Assembly (NCBI GenBank): GCA_018398585.1
Contig: JAGTTD010000010.1
Span: forward strand, 30,482,638 to 30,546,637
Source of the DNA: Simmondsia chinensis
Taxonomy: Eukaryota > Streptophyta > Magnoliopsida > Caryophyllales > Simmondsiaceae
DNA length: 64,000 nt
Reading direction: 5' to 3'
The position numbers and the translations under genes were made by a program. The notes beneath the pieces were generated by a model. That model was not told the DNA's origin. It did not search any database and was given only the letters and a program-made list of their open reading frames with translations. Below are positions 53,243-64,000 of the stretch, piece after piece. Numbering within the stretch: the stretch's first letter is position 1; the number at the start of each line of letters is the position of its first letter.

Positions 53243-54903
53243 TTATCAATAAGGTACCCTTTTGTCGAAATACGATGAATTTTTATTGAAAAATGCTAAA
53301 ATGGAATATGATTTTGACAATATATTGATATCTTTATTAGAATTTTAGTAAAGCTTTTTTTCCCCAAACAATGCTAAGATGTGTCACATAATTTAGACAA
53401 TATTAAGGCAGTTTACATCCAACATTCGTTAATTTTTTGTCGTAATTTCCTAAATTTTTGCTGAAAATATTGGCATAATTTATATATATTATCGTAATTA
53501 TGTACTATATCAGCATTTTAAGTACAAAATTAGTTATAATCTTGTAAAAATTTATCAAACTTCGACATAAGATACATAAGCGATAAAAAATTCAAATCTT
53601 AGGCAACTTGTAGATATTGAAATGCCAGGATGTCTTTGTGAATACTATTCAAACCTTCGAGTATCTAAGTAATAATTTCCATAAATAATAGTTCTCTTTC
53701 TTTTTGTAGTTACTTACACTTTGATACCCCAAGATCTGGTGCAAAGGCTTTTTAGTGACAAACTTTATATTTGAATATTTTGGTCCCACTAGTTACAATA
53801 AAACTATTTTCAAGTATAGATCTAGCGTATATCATCACGCTTTTCATGACATACGGAAGCAAAAGTAACAAGTATAATTGAAATACGTTTAAAATTTTGA
53901 TATTTCCAAAATATCATTCCTTCCCCCCCTCATGTATTACCGACGAAAATATGACCAATCCCCCTTCTTCCCTTTTCTAACCACCACGGGCACCATCCAA
54001 ATAGCTTTTTCACTATATACAGTTGGATATGCTTCAATTTTAGTGTGTGAATTGTCCTACATAAAATATTTGACGGGAGCGTATTCACTGGATGACTCGG
54101 TATATTTTTATATGACTATTTGTTACCATTTATGGCCACTGTAAACATTGAATTAGACCCCATTGAATTGGCCCATATTCAATTCTATCATTGAATTGTC
54201 CACCATTAATTTTGACCATTAGACATTTTTATGCCATATATATAAAGACCATTTTTCTTGGTTGATTGATAAACCAAAAAAAATCATCTCTCTCTTTCTC
54301 TCCTTGGTATAACTGAATGATATTGAGAAGTATTCTAGTCTACAAACCCTCGAGAACATGGGTGTTTTTGGTGTGATGTTAACCCTGGAGGTCGGAATTC
54401 TATTTGGTCCCATTTGTACCTGTGCGAGGACCTAAACGACAATAGGGCAGTAATGAACTTCACGACACAACAACATTCTTCATTTTTTCATATAAGTTTT
54501 GGTTACTCTTCCCTTATTTTTCCAACACCCACCATCAAAACTCCTTTTCTTCGATCCTCTTGCTTCTTTCTCTTTCTCCGCCTCTCTCTATCTCCACATC
54601 TTGTTTCTCTCTCACTCTTTTTTTCCTCTTCTTGCATTCTTCTCTTTCTCATTCTCTGCTGGACAAACACATCAATAGCCTCTATTTGACATTGACGTCC
54701 TTGTTTTGATCTTTACCCCACCTTCCTTCCACTTTCTTTCCCCACCACAGCTACGTGTCTTCTCTCTTCTTCTCCTGTAACCGACAGAGAATGAAGTGGA
54801 CAAGGTGTCAATTTGAGGGTTGTCTACATTAGAGGGACAGGGTGACAATGGAAGAGAAATAGGGTATCAAGGGTGCATGACGTTGGGGACCATGGGCCTT
54901 GGG
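53243..54903. other. AT-rich DNA without recognisable gene
   Basis: Includes pyrimidine-rich stretches (about 54485-54660 and 54710-54780), but no conserved protein motif, RNA gene or element termini were found. Confidence 0.4.
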
Positions 54904-54908
54904 ATGAT

Positions 54909-55306
54909 TGATGCAAAACGAAAGTAGATTTCAGATTTGTTAAGTTCGTAAAACACACAGACATATTCGGAATCCACCGAAAGAAATCCCTAAACTTAGG
55001 AAATAATAAAATATTTTATTGAATAATCAGAAAGAAGTTGCCTCTTAGAACAATCTAATGTCCCTATTTACAAAAATAAGAAACCTAAACAATATTAATT
55101 TGAATAGGAATATGAAACTAAAGTAAAATCAAAGTCTAACTAAAATAAAAGATAATTCTAAATAAGTTTAATCTAATCTAAACTCAATAAATCTTAAAGG
55201 ATAAACTAATATCTAAAGAATTAAAAAGTTACAAATATACTCAAATTCCTTCTAATCCAGATATCTTCATGAATCCTGTATTTTACATTATTCTCGTACT
55301 ATGGCA
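54909..55306 (-). repeat. 3' LTR of the 54909-63713 element
   Basis: Shares AATAATAAAATATTTTATTG, AAGAAGTTGCCTCTTAGA and TCTAATCCAGATATCTTCAT with 63261-63713. Confidence 0.85.
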
Positions 55307-56148
55307 TTCTCCTCCAATTACGAAAAATTCGTCCATGAGTTTTGTAAGAGAGAATGAAATAGTGAATCATAGACCATGATCTTGGCTTAGCTTTTTCCAT
55401 ATCCAAAGAAGACCCTTGAACAGAATCCAAGAAGATTGTTAGATAAACTTTCAAGGATAACAAACTCAATACGTTGAACATGCTCTACATCAACCTTGAG
55501 GTTATTAACTTGTGTAGGCTTGCCTTCATGTTTTTCTTTGTTGAACTCAATTTATATAGGGGAGAGTTCAACCATGAGATTATCAGCTTCTATAAGCTTT
55601 GCTTCATGTCCTTCGTCATTGAACTTAATTGCTAATGGGGGAGCTCTTCATACCTTGTTTCTTCTTCACTCTTTGATTTGTTTTACTTTAATGTATACCT
55701 AATCAATGTTGTCCCCATATTCTTCAATGTTAACAATTTGTTGGGTCCTCCCTTCACTATTTATTTCTTCTTGTCGTTGCTTCTACAATACTATCAATAC
55801 TAACAAACTTTGATTGATTTTCTTCCACTTTATTTGGTTCCTAGACAATCTTTTTCTTATCATAGTTAACATGACTGCTCAAAATATTTAGAATCTTCTT
55901 CAAATGTCCTATGATTTCCTAATGCTTCTTTTCACTAGCAAGTTTAATATCAAGTTGACAACAATCATGATAGATGTATGTGCCTTATTGTTCTTGCATT
56001 TCATAGATTACATTATCACGATAGTAAAATTGTATACCCAAGTAATATTCTCTATATATGCATTACACCAAAATATTCAATATCAAGTCCCCTTGTGATT
56101 TCTTTTGAGCCGCTTTTCAGGTTTTCCTTTTATATACACATCTTATAT
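55307..56148. other. interior of non-autonomous LTR element
   Basis: AT-rich, without known protein motifs in either strand. It ends at the copia TSD (GTAAC, 56149-56153). Confidence 0.4.
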
Positions 56149-56153
56149 GTAAC

Positions 56154-57227
56154 TGTTGAAAAAAAATGATAATAGCAAGAACCGCAACAAATTTACAACG
56201 AAGCTTTGTTTTACGAATAATACAGAAAAACATAGCAAAATTACAAGGAGAATTGCAGGAAAATAATAGTGAAAAATGCAATAAAAATTACTGTAAAAAT
56301 TACAAAACAAATAGCAGTAAACTGCTGCTGTCAATTTCAGTATTTGAATATGTAAATTGCAGTAAATATTTATACGAACTTGCTGTCTAATAACTGAAAA
56401 ATGTGCAGTGGAAAAACAGCGAAAGACGCAGTAGTAGAATTCAGCCAAAATACTTAAACACAACAATCAAATAATACCGAAAAGAGGGAAAGTTGATTAG
56501 AATACCAAAGATACCGTGCTGTGCTAAGTGACCACTGTTCTAAAAGACAATTTCACCGCTGTTCCGGTGCAAGCAGTAGTATCGGTGACTGTCCTCCATG
56601 ATTAACACGGTCCGACTTTTAACATGCACTCGTTAATTATCGGGTAGGAGAGCCCAAGAACCTTGCCCAAGTATTTTAGAAATAAAGAGAGCAACAGAAG
56701 AGGATTGAACTATTGGTGGTATATTTTTATTTGTGAATGAATGTAAAGCATGCTCAGCCTCTTATTTATATTAGTATGATGCTGCAGTAATTAACATCCT
56801 AACAGCTGGAAACGTGTGAATCTTGAGCATTAAGGTTTCAACAGCTAGAATGGTGTAAATGTGCAGTATTAAGGCTCTAACAGTCATAAACGTATAGACA
56901 AATCTTTGGTATTAAAACTTTAACAGCTATAAATGTATAATACTACAGTAAATATGGCCGTGGACTATTTCTTTCATAAAATAAATAGACCCATTGATAA
57001 AAAGAACATCCACACCCATGCCTGAGCACAGCAGGGCAGGCGAGCGGCACGCGCGCTTGTGTGGTTCCCATTTTCTCACCCGTGACTTAATTCAAAGGGT
57101 GGGTTTAACTTATACATATATAAACCCAAATAACTTCCCCTCTTTTGTCTCTGTGGGATGTGGTTTTATATTTTTTCCTTTTGTAATTACTACTTTGCTT
57201 CTATTTTTCTTGTATCCTTTTCCAATA
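56154..57227 (-). repeat. 3' LTR of copia
   Basis: 1,074 bp, roughly 90% identical to 61778-62850 by eye. It contains CACTCGTTAATTATCGGGTAGG and a CTTATTTATATTA word near 56760. Confidence 0.92.
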
Positions 57228-57830
57228 ATCCCCCACAAATGATACAAGCATATAGGAGGAAGAAAGATCGACAGGGCAAAGGGAGTTTAGTTTTTCAGTG
57301 CCGATATCTCGTGACTTGAATCTTCACCTAGTGTAACCCAAGTTCAAGACCAACATCTTGCAAGGTGACTTGCGTCTTGAACCTCACAAGGGATTGTATA
57401 GTCTTCCACTTGGACACATACCAAACTCCAGATCTCGGCAACTCTTGCGAGTTGGCGCATCTTATCGGCCATGCGCTCGTCCTGGATATTCATAGGCGCT
57501 CTAGAAGGCAAGTCTTAAACCTTCATTGGGAGCGGCCACACACCCACACCTATATAGGTGGATCCCATTAAGTGTGTGTTACCGCACACTACCAAACATA
57601 TGAATATGGGTCCAATAAGAGCTAAAGCTCAACCTTATCCCTTGGTAACTGACAGACAGTGTCCATCAAGTGCAAGCCTTGCTTACATCACCAAACATAT
57701 CGCTATAGACCCGTCTCTGCACTGTCATACCATAGGGAAGGACAACATAAAACATAGCGCATTTCTTGAATGGAACTATGACTTCTCACATTGAACCTGT
57801 TAAGACTAGGTTAGATACATCACAGTTTGT
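57228..57830 (-). other. copia 3' untranslated region
   Basis: About 600 bp between the RNase H stop and the LTR. It is shared, in reverse complement, with 41620-42221 of the element at 36856-48103, including GGATCCCATYAAGTGTGTG and the CCAAACATAT words. Small frames here are not genes. Confidence 0.7.
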
Positions 57831-59340
57831 TCATGTGTAGCCCCACCCCCTTGATGTTTCTAAAATCATTTTACGACAAAAGTCTTTTGTCAACAAATCT
57901 GCAATATTCTTTTCAGACTTTACATAGTCTGGTGATATCACTCCACTTTCTAGAAGATGCTTCACGATCTTATGCCTGAGACGAATGTGTCTCCTCTTAC
58001 TATTATAAATCTTGTTCTTAGCCACAGCAATTGCTGCTTGACTGTCACAATGAAGTGATACTGATGGAGCTGGAAGCCCCCACAATGGCACGTCTCCCAG
58101 TAAACTTCTTAGCCATTCGGCTTCATGACCTACCAACTCAAGAGCAATAAACTCGCATTCCATAGTAGACGTAGCAGTACAAGATTGCTTAGAGGATTTC
58201 CAGGATATAGCACCTCCAGCTAGTGTGAATAAATATCCACTAGTGTAATTAATTTCATCATTATTGGACACCCAATTGGCCTCATAATATCCTTCTAAAA
58301 CAGCGGGAAACTTTCCAAAGTGAAGTCCCCAATCTACAATTCCTTTCAAACATTTAAGCAATCCTTTTAATGCGTTCCAATGCTCTTGATTAGGATTATA
58401 TGTGTATCTACTAAGTCTACTTAAAGCATACGCTATGTCAGGTCTAGTATGGTTCATAAGAAACATAACACTACCAATTATTTTGGCATATTTAGATTGG
58501 CACATAGTAACACATTTATGTTTAGTTAAAAGGACACTGGGATCATAAGGCGTTCTTACAGGATCTGTATTAAATATGTCAAACTTTCTAAGTATATTCT
58601 CAATATAGTGAGATTGGTTTAGGCTTATGCCTTCGAGAGCTCTCACAATTTTAACTCCTAAAATCACATCAGCCTCACCCATATCTTTCATATCAAATTT
58701 AGAGCATATAAAGTTTTTCGTTTCACTGACAACATTTAAGTTCGTGCCAAATATCAGTATATAATCGATATATAGACAAACTATTACACATCCATTTGAA
58801 TCCGATTTAGAATACACACAAGAATCACCGTCATTTACAAGGAAATTATGAGCCAGCATGCTATTAAATTTCTCATTCCACTGTTTAGGTGCCTATTTGA
58901 GACCGTATAGAAATTTGACAAGTTTACAGACTTTCGTTTCATTACCAGGGACAACAAAACTCTCAAGTTATTCCATGTAAATCTCTTCATCTAGGTCACC
59001 GTTAAGAAATGCAGTTTTGACATCCATTTGATGCACTATTAAATCATGAATAGATGCAAGGGCAATCAAGATCCTAATCGTGGCTATTTTAGCGACATGT
59101 GAATAAGTATCAAAATAGTCAACCCCTTTTTCTGGGAGTAACCCTTTTCTACTAATCTTGCCTTAAACTTATCTATTGTCCCATCAACCTTTATTTTCCT
59201 TCTAAAGACCCATTTACAACCTATTCATTTACACCCTCTAAGAAGGTCTAGACCATCCCCCTGTGTGATTGTTTAGGATTGATTCTGGTTCGTTATTAAT
59301 AACTTCTTTCCAAAAGGTCGAATTAATCGATCTCATAGCC
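57831..59340 (-). pseudogene. copia reverse transcriptase and RNase H
   Basis: The frame 58859-57831 is open for 342 codons. RT palm: [20 protein letters not shown], with YIDY in place of the catalytic YVDD, so the second aspartate is lost. [20 protein letters not shown], then [10 protein letters not shown]. RNase [41 protein letters not shown] and [20 protein letters not shown], where the usual form has STMEAEFIAL. The end is [16 protein letters not shown]. The N-terminal part of RT lies at about 58860-59340 in other frames. Confidence 0.88.
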
Positions 59341-59410
59341 TCTTCATAAGTTTTGGGGTCTTCCTCTAACATATAGACACTTACTACTTCTTCATTTATG
59401 GGGTTATCTT

Positions 59411-60250
59411 CTATTGGAAAAGTAGTAGCAAAATTGGGTCCAAAGCTGATTCTTTCCTAGCTCTTTTACTCTTTCGAATTTCTGGAGTGTCTATATCGTT
59501 AGTATGATCATGGTTAACAATTACAGTATGAGAAGTCAAACTATTAGGTTGTGAATTATTAAATTTCAAGGAAAATATATGTTCAAATAATTCAGCATCT
59601 CTAGATTCCATAATGATACTACATACATATGAATTATTAGATCCTTTGATTAAAAATTGACAAGCAGCACTGTGATAAGCATACCCGATAAAAATAAAAT
59701 CAACAATCTTAGATCCAATTTTACTTCATTTAAAGTAAGGTAATCCAACCTTAGCTAGACACCCCCACACTTTCAAGTATTTTATATTAAGTGCATAACC
59801 TTTCCGTATCTCGTATGGGGTTTTATCTAGTTTTTTATGAGGAACTCTATTTAGTACATGACAAGCAGACAGTATCCCCCACATGTTATCAGGTAGTCCA
59901 TAACTAATAAGCATAGCATTCATCATACTCTCTAAAGTTCTATTTTTTTCTTTCAGCAATACCGATAGATTGTGGACAATAAGGAGGACTTCGCTCATGT
60001 ATTATTTCATTTCCCTCACAAAATTTTTTTAGTGAAGTTAGGTCATATTCTCCTCTTCTGTCAGACCTAACTCTTTTTATTTTCCTTCCTAGTTGATTTT
60101 CTATTTCAGCTTTATATTTCAAAAATATTTCTTCTGCTTCATCTTTAGTAGTTAGGAGATATACCATTGAGTATCTAGAATAATCATCTACAAAGGTCAT
60201 GTAGTATCTTTTTCCTCATCTGCTCATTTGCCTTTTAAAATCTCCTAAAT
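59411..60250 (-). pseudogene. copia integrase
   Basis: MTFVDDYSRYSMVYLLTTKD carries the first catalytic aspartate, RVRSDRRGEYDL the second, and GIAERKK the glutamate region (usual form NGVAERKNRTL). The frame then breaks, with RVPHKKLDKTPYEIRKGYAL at about 59735-59860 and the RT linker IRKSKRARKESALDP at about 59440-59485. Confidence 0.83.
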
Positions 60251-60259
60251 CGTTGTAAA

Positions 60260-60893
60260 CTAGCTCAAGAAGTTCATATTGTCTCTCAATAGACTTAAAG
60301 GGCTTTTTAGCATATTTAGCTTCTATACATACTTCGCATTTACTAAAGTTGATATCACTGAATTTAGGAATCATGTTCATTTTCTTAAGTCGTTTAATTG
60401 ACTCAACATTTATATGTCCTAAGCGAGCATACCACAATTCAAGAGACTCAACAAGATAAGTAGAAGAGGTACTATCATTGTTATTCATGCAAACAACGTC
60501 AAAAACAAATAGGCCATCATGACAAAATTCCTTGCCCTCAAATTCCCCGTTCCTAGTTAGGACTAGTTTGTTTGAGTCAAATGATAGTTTCAAACCAGCT
60601 TTAATCAACAGACTACCCGAAATTAGATTCCTACGCATTTAGGACACATACAGGACATTTGTTAAATTAAGAAACTTTCCAGAAGTGAATTTTAAGAAAA
60701 TCTTCCCTTTACAGAGGACAGGTGCTACTACAGAATTGCTCATGTAAACCACCTCTCCATCGATCATTTTTTGGTATTCCTGGAACATATTTTGGTTTGT
60801 GTAGATGTGCCTAGTAGCCCCGGTGTCCACGATCCACTCAGTCATATTGTTCACCAGGTTCACCTCTGAAACAACCGCTAAAATGTTCTCCAT
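60260..60893 (-). pseudogene. copia protease and pre-integrase zinc domain
   Basis: One frame with a single TAG at 60639. Protease: TEWIVDTGATRHIYTN (about 60840-60795), with the D-T-G active site. The GAG_pre-integrase region has ELWYARLGHINVESIKRLKK and CEVCIEAKYAKKPF (about 60440-60300), the His...Cys-x2-Cys zinc-binding part of copia integrase. Confidence 0.85.
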
Positions 60894-60944
60894 CTCTACA
60901 AGGTGAGCCTTGTGCTTCGGGTCCTTAGCCTTGGTTCCTTTTGC

Positions 60945-61737
60945 TTATGCAATTTTTGGCCATATGTCCACGTTTTTCGTAGTGAAAGCAATCTCTAAGA
61001 AACTTGCTGTTTGACTTTTGAATCTTTGCACCAGGTTTAAAGTTTGAATGATGTTTTTATCCTTGTTGTTAAACCTGTCATATGCACTAGGCCTTGCCTC
61101 TGCAATATTAGCTTTAGAAAAATCTGAATATGAGTGCCCCCTGTCCTTAAGCCTATTTTCTTCTTCGATTTTCAAGTGGTTGACTAACTAACTCTTCTAA
61201 TTTCAGGTCATTCTTTTTATGCATAAGCAAATTTCTATAGTCCTTCCAAGAAGGTGGAAGTTTTTCGATTAAAACATAAGCTTGAGTAATGTCGCAAATT
61301 TTAAGACCTTCTGACAAGAAAGTAGTTGCTATCTTTTCATATTCATAGACTTGATCAATTATCGGTTTATTGTCCATGAATTTAAAATCTAGCCACTTAC
61401 TAACCGCATATTTTCTAATCCCTGCATCGCCACCTCCATATTTTTTCTGTAGAGAATCCCAAATCTCCTTTGTTGAGTCTAATTTTACATGTACATCAAA
61501 GAGCCCATCATTCATGTAATGCAAAAAATTGCCCCAATAGGTTCGGTTGTCTGTGGTGAATTTTTCTTCGTAAGCCTTTTTCTCATTTTCACCCTCGGGT
61601 TCCTTTTTCTCATAAAGTACGTAATCTATATTAACTTATTCTAGGTAAAACAAAATTTTTTGAGACCACCTTTTATAATTCTTCCCGTCAATGGATTCAA
61701 CCTTAGACATGTCAGGAAGAGGTAATTTGGTTGCCAT
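60945..61737 (-). pseudogene. copia gag
   Basis: Starts MATKLPLPDMSKVESIDGKN at 61737, just inside the 5' LTR. A TAA near 61636 interrupts it. HYMNDGLFDVHVKLDSTKEI and WDSLQKKYGGGDAG, then KWLDFKFMDNKPIIDQVYEY and LPPSWKDYRN form the UBN2-type gag core. The CCHC knuckle region near 61000-60960 is decayed. Confidence 0.83.
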
Positions 61738-61777
61738 ATTTAAATATAGATATGTAAAAATAAATCGTCTTTTAGAT

Positions 61778-62850
61778 TGTTGAAAAAAACAATGATAACA
61801 GTAAGAACCACAACGAATTTACAGCGAAGCCTTATTTTACGGATAATACAGAAAAACGCAACAAAATTTCAAGGAGAATTAAAGGAAAATAACAGCAAAA
61901 AATGCAGTAAAAAATACTATAAAAATTACAGAAAAATGGCAGTAAATTGCTGCTATTAATTTCAGTATTTGAATACGTAAAATGCAGTAAATATTTATAC
62001 GAACTTGCCGTATAATAACCGAAAAATGTTCAGTGGAAAAACAACGAAAGATGCAGAAGCAGAATTCAGCCAAAATACTTAAACACGGCAATCAAATATA
62101 CCGAAAAGAGGGAAAGTTGATTAGAATACCAAAGATACCGTGCTGTGGTAAGTGACCCCTATTCTAAAAGACTATTTTACCGCTGCTCCGATGCAAACAG
62201 TAGTATCAGTGGCCGTCCTCCAGGATTAACATAGTCCGACTCTTAACGTGCACTCGTTAATTGTCAGTTAGGAGAGCCCAAGAACCTTGCCTAAGTATTT
62301 TAGAGATAAAGAGAGCGAGAGAAGAAGAGGACTGAACTGTTGGTGGTATATTTTTGTTTGTGAATGAATGCAAAGCATGCTTAGCCTCTTATTTATATTA
62401 ACATGATGCTGCAGTAATTAACATCCTAACAGCTAGAAACATGTGAATCTTGAGCATTAAGGTTTCAACAGCTATAATGGTGTAAATGTGCAGTATTAAG
62501 GCTCTAACAATCTTAAACATATGACAAATCTATGGTATTAAAACTTTAACAACTATAAACTTATTAGACTGCAGTAAATACGGGCGCAGACAATTTTTTC
62601 TGTAAAATAAATATACCTGTTAATAAAAAGAACACCCATGCCCACACCTGAGCATGGCACGACGGGCAAGTGACGCTCGTGTATGTGGTTCCCATTCTCT
62701 CACCTATGACTTAATTCTAAGGGTGGTTTTAACTTATACGTATATAAACCCAAGTAGTCTCCCCTCTTTTGTCTATGTGGGATGTGGATTTGTATTTTTT
62801 CCTTTGTAGTTACTACTTCGCTTGGGTTTTTCTTGTATCCTTTTCCAACA
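61778..62850 (-). repeat. 5' LTR of copia
   Basis: 1,073 bp partner of 56154-57227. Transcription would run leftward into gag. Confidence 0.92.
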
Positions 62851-62855
62851 GAAAC

Positions 62856-63260
62856 AACGGTCAATGTTCATGACTTATACCTTTTTTTAAAGTGTTTTGT
62901 TGTATCCCAAGTCGTAAGCAAACCCTAGATTCCAGGCATTGCCGCTGTCGTCCTCAAGGAGTGTGATAGAGTTGAGGTACAACGTCTAGCGACCAAGCTG
63001 GCTATGGTGGATGCTCGAAGACAAAACTTCCTTGAAGTCAAAAGCAAAACAACCGACAACCTCGACTTTTGAGGAGGGTGGTGCTCACTAAAGGTTTGGA
63101 TTGGCGGTGATTTGGGTAATCGGTTGGAGCACAAAACGGTGAAAAGGTGGGTGTAGGTGGTGAAGACTGTGGATTTAGAGTCTCAAAGTTAATTTATTTA
63201 TTTATTTATTTTTGGTTGAAAGAGATCAAAACTAAGATCGATTTTTTTGGTGATACAAAC
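62856..63260. other. 5' interior of the 54909-63713 element
   Basis: Contains a 69-codon minus-strand frame (63134-62925) of unknown nature, and a TTTATTTATTTATTTAT microsatellite near 63191. Nothing recognised. Confidence 0.35.
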
Positions 63261-63713
63261 TGACGCAGAACGGAAGCGAGTTTTGGATTTGTTAAGTTCA
63301 TAAAACACACGAATGGGTGTTGATCGAGTTTCGCTTAAATAGACGTATTCGGATTCCACTGAAAGAAATCTCTAAACTCGAAAAATAATAAAATATTTTA
63401 TTGAATAATTAGAAAGAAGTTGCCTCTTAGAGCAATCGAAAGTCCCTATTTATAGAAATAAAAACCTAAATATATTAATTAGAATAGGAATATGAAACTA
63501 AAGTAAAAATCAATTGACCAAAAAAAAGTAAAAATAAAAAATCAAACTAAAATAAAAGATAATTCTAAATAATTTTAATCTAATTTAAACTCAATAAATT
63601 CTAAAGGATAAATTGATATCTAAAGAGTTAAAAAGTTACAAATATACTCAAATTTTTTCTAATCCAGATATCTTCATGAATCCCATATTTTACATTACTC
63701 TTGTACCGCGTCA
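63261..63713 (-). repeat. 5' LTR of the 54909-63713 element
   Basis: Direct repeat of 54909-55306 with two extra short segments. GTCCCTATTTATAGAAAT near 63450 gives a TATA region on the minus strand. Confidence 0.85.
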
Positions 63714-63718
63714 ATGAT

Positions 63719-64000
63719 GTTTTGATTTTTTTATAACTATGATAGAAAAATAAACAGCTTATAACTAAAATATCAAATAAGAAAAACTACCACTAAAAAA
63801 AGATTTTACTAAATTTCATAATATCAAATTATAATTGACCTTTTTTTTGTAATGTTATTATCAGGGCAAAATAATTATAACTAGAATAAGATCATAATTT
63901 TTAAGGTAATTTTGTAACTCTAATTATTTGTGAGTTACATTGTTGCTTTAACAATGACAATTTTCGCCCCAATAGTTTTTTTTTTTTTTTTTTTTTTTTT
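63719..64000. other. AT-rich DNA ending in T run
   Basis: No feature was recognised. The last 32 or so bases are a run of T that reaches the window edge. Confidence 0.5.

Larger units (their letters stand above)
56154..62850 (-). mobile_element. nearly full-length Ty1/copia retrotransposon
   Basis: LTRs 56154-57227 and 61778-62850 (1,074 and 1,073 bp) begin TGTTGAAAAAAA and end TATCCTTTTCCAAYA. Flanks GTAAC (56149-56153) and GAAAC (62851-62855) are a TSD with one mismatch. On the minus strand the element reads gag, protease, integrase, RT and RNase H, the copia order. Just inside the 5' LTR is ATCTAAAAGACGA instead of a tRNA-Met PBS, and a purine tract (TTTGTGGGGGAT) precedes the 3' LTR. Stops and frameshifts disable it. 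Related by LTR ends, PBS site and 3' region to the element at 36856-48103. Confidence 0.93.
54909..63713 (-). mobile_element. non-autonomous LTR element hosting a copia
   Basis: LTRs 54909-55306 and 63261-63713 begin TGAYGCARAACG and end in CA. The TSD ATGAT is perfect (54904-54908 and 63714-63718). On the minus strand a purine tract (AATTGGAGGAGAA) precedes the 3' LTR at about 55307-55319. The interior without the nested copia is about 1.25 kb and shows no known domain. LTR lengths differ (398 and 453 bp) because of insertions in the right copy near 63315-63345 and 63506-63540. Confidence 0.83.

Noticed and set aside
57365..57794. Two short plus-strand frames, also seen reversed at 41678-42083
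   Set aside because: They lie in the untranslated 3' region of two related copia elements; the similarity reflects element homology rather than a gene.

Overview
The window is plant nuclear DNA, most likely from a dicot with a large, repeat-rich genome. It is AT-rich and contains almost nothing but transposable elements: Ty3/gypsy and Ty1/copia LTR retrotransposons, solo LTRs, an L1-type LINE, a SINE, a CACTA transposon and MITEs. They surround one broken host-type gene of the FAR1/FHY3 (FRS) family. No intact cellular gene is visible. Element boundaries below rest on TG...CA termini, paired LTRs, primer-binding sites (PBS), polypurine tracts (PPT) and target-site duplications (TSD) read directly from the sequence. 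Family names rest on protein motifs recalled from known families.

Layout. 1-2979: minus-strand 5' end of a Ty3/gypsy element (LTR, PBS, gag, protease) whose LTR contains a large minisatellite. 3835-15146: a related plus-strand element with LTRs, PBS and PPT but no gag-pol. Its interior holds a 188-bp satellite, a 66-bp hairpin array and a 49-bp array, and is interrupted by a 3-kb minus-strand non-autonomous LTR element (4668-7697). 16350-20211: a CACTA transposon. 20380-28030: 3' part of an old copia element split by a young chromovirus (21625-27344, LTRs about 98% identical) whose single polyprotein frame has eight stops and no frameshift. 28338-30597: a SINE whose head is a 5S rRNA-like sequence, split by an ORF1-only LINE. 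30949-33839: a copia derivative with a 630-codon open gag-protease frame.

34288-50529: a FAR1/FRS-like gene broken by a deleted copia (34359-35344), by a copia-type element (36856-48103) that carries two later insertions in its own 3' LTR (42697-45542 and 45773-47996), and by a solo LTR (48161-49275). When the last two insertions and one TSD copy each are removed on paper, the FRS reading frame is continuous across both junctions. 51078-52770: a decayed gypsy fragment. 52846-53233: a Mutator-type MITE. 54909-63713: a non-autonomous LTR element containing a nearly full-length copia (56154-62850).

The strongest candidate for something undescribed is the 5S rRNA-headed SINE. Its 5S head, its body resembling that of tRNA-headed plant SINEs and its TTG tail are enclosed by one 15-bp TSD, so the chimera moved as a unit. 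Other points of interest are the compact copia derivative with an intact frame, the hairpin-forming tandem array, the non-autonomous LTR family with an unrecognised frame of about 430 codons, and the layered history of the FRS locus.
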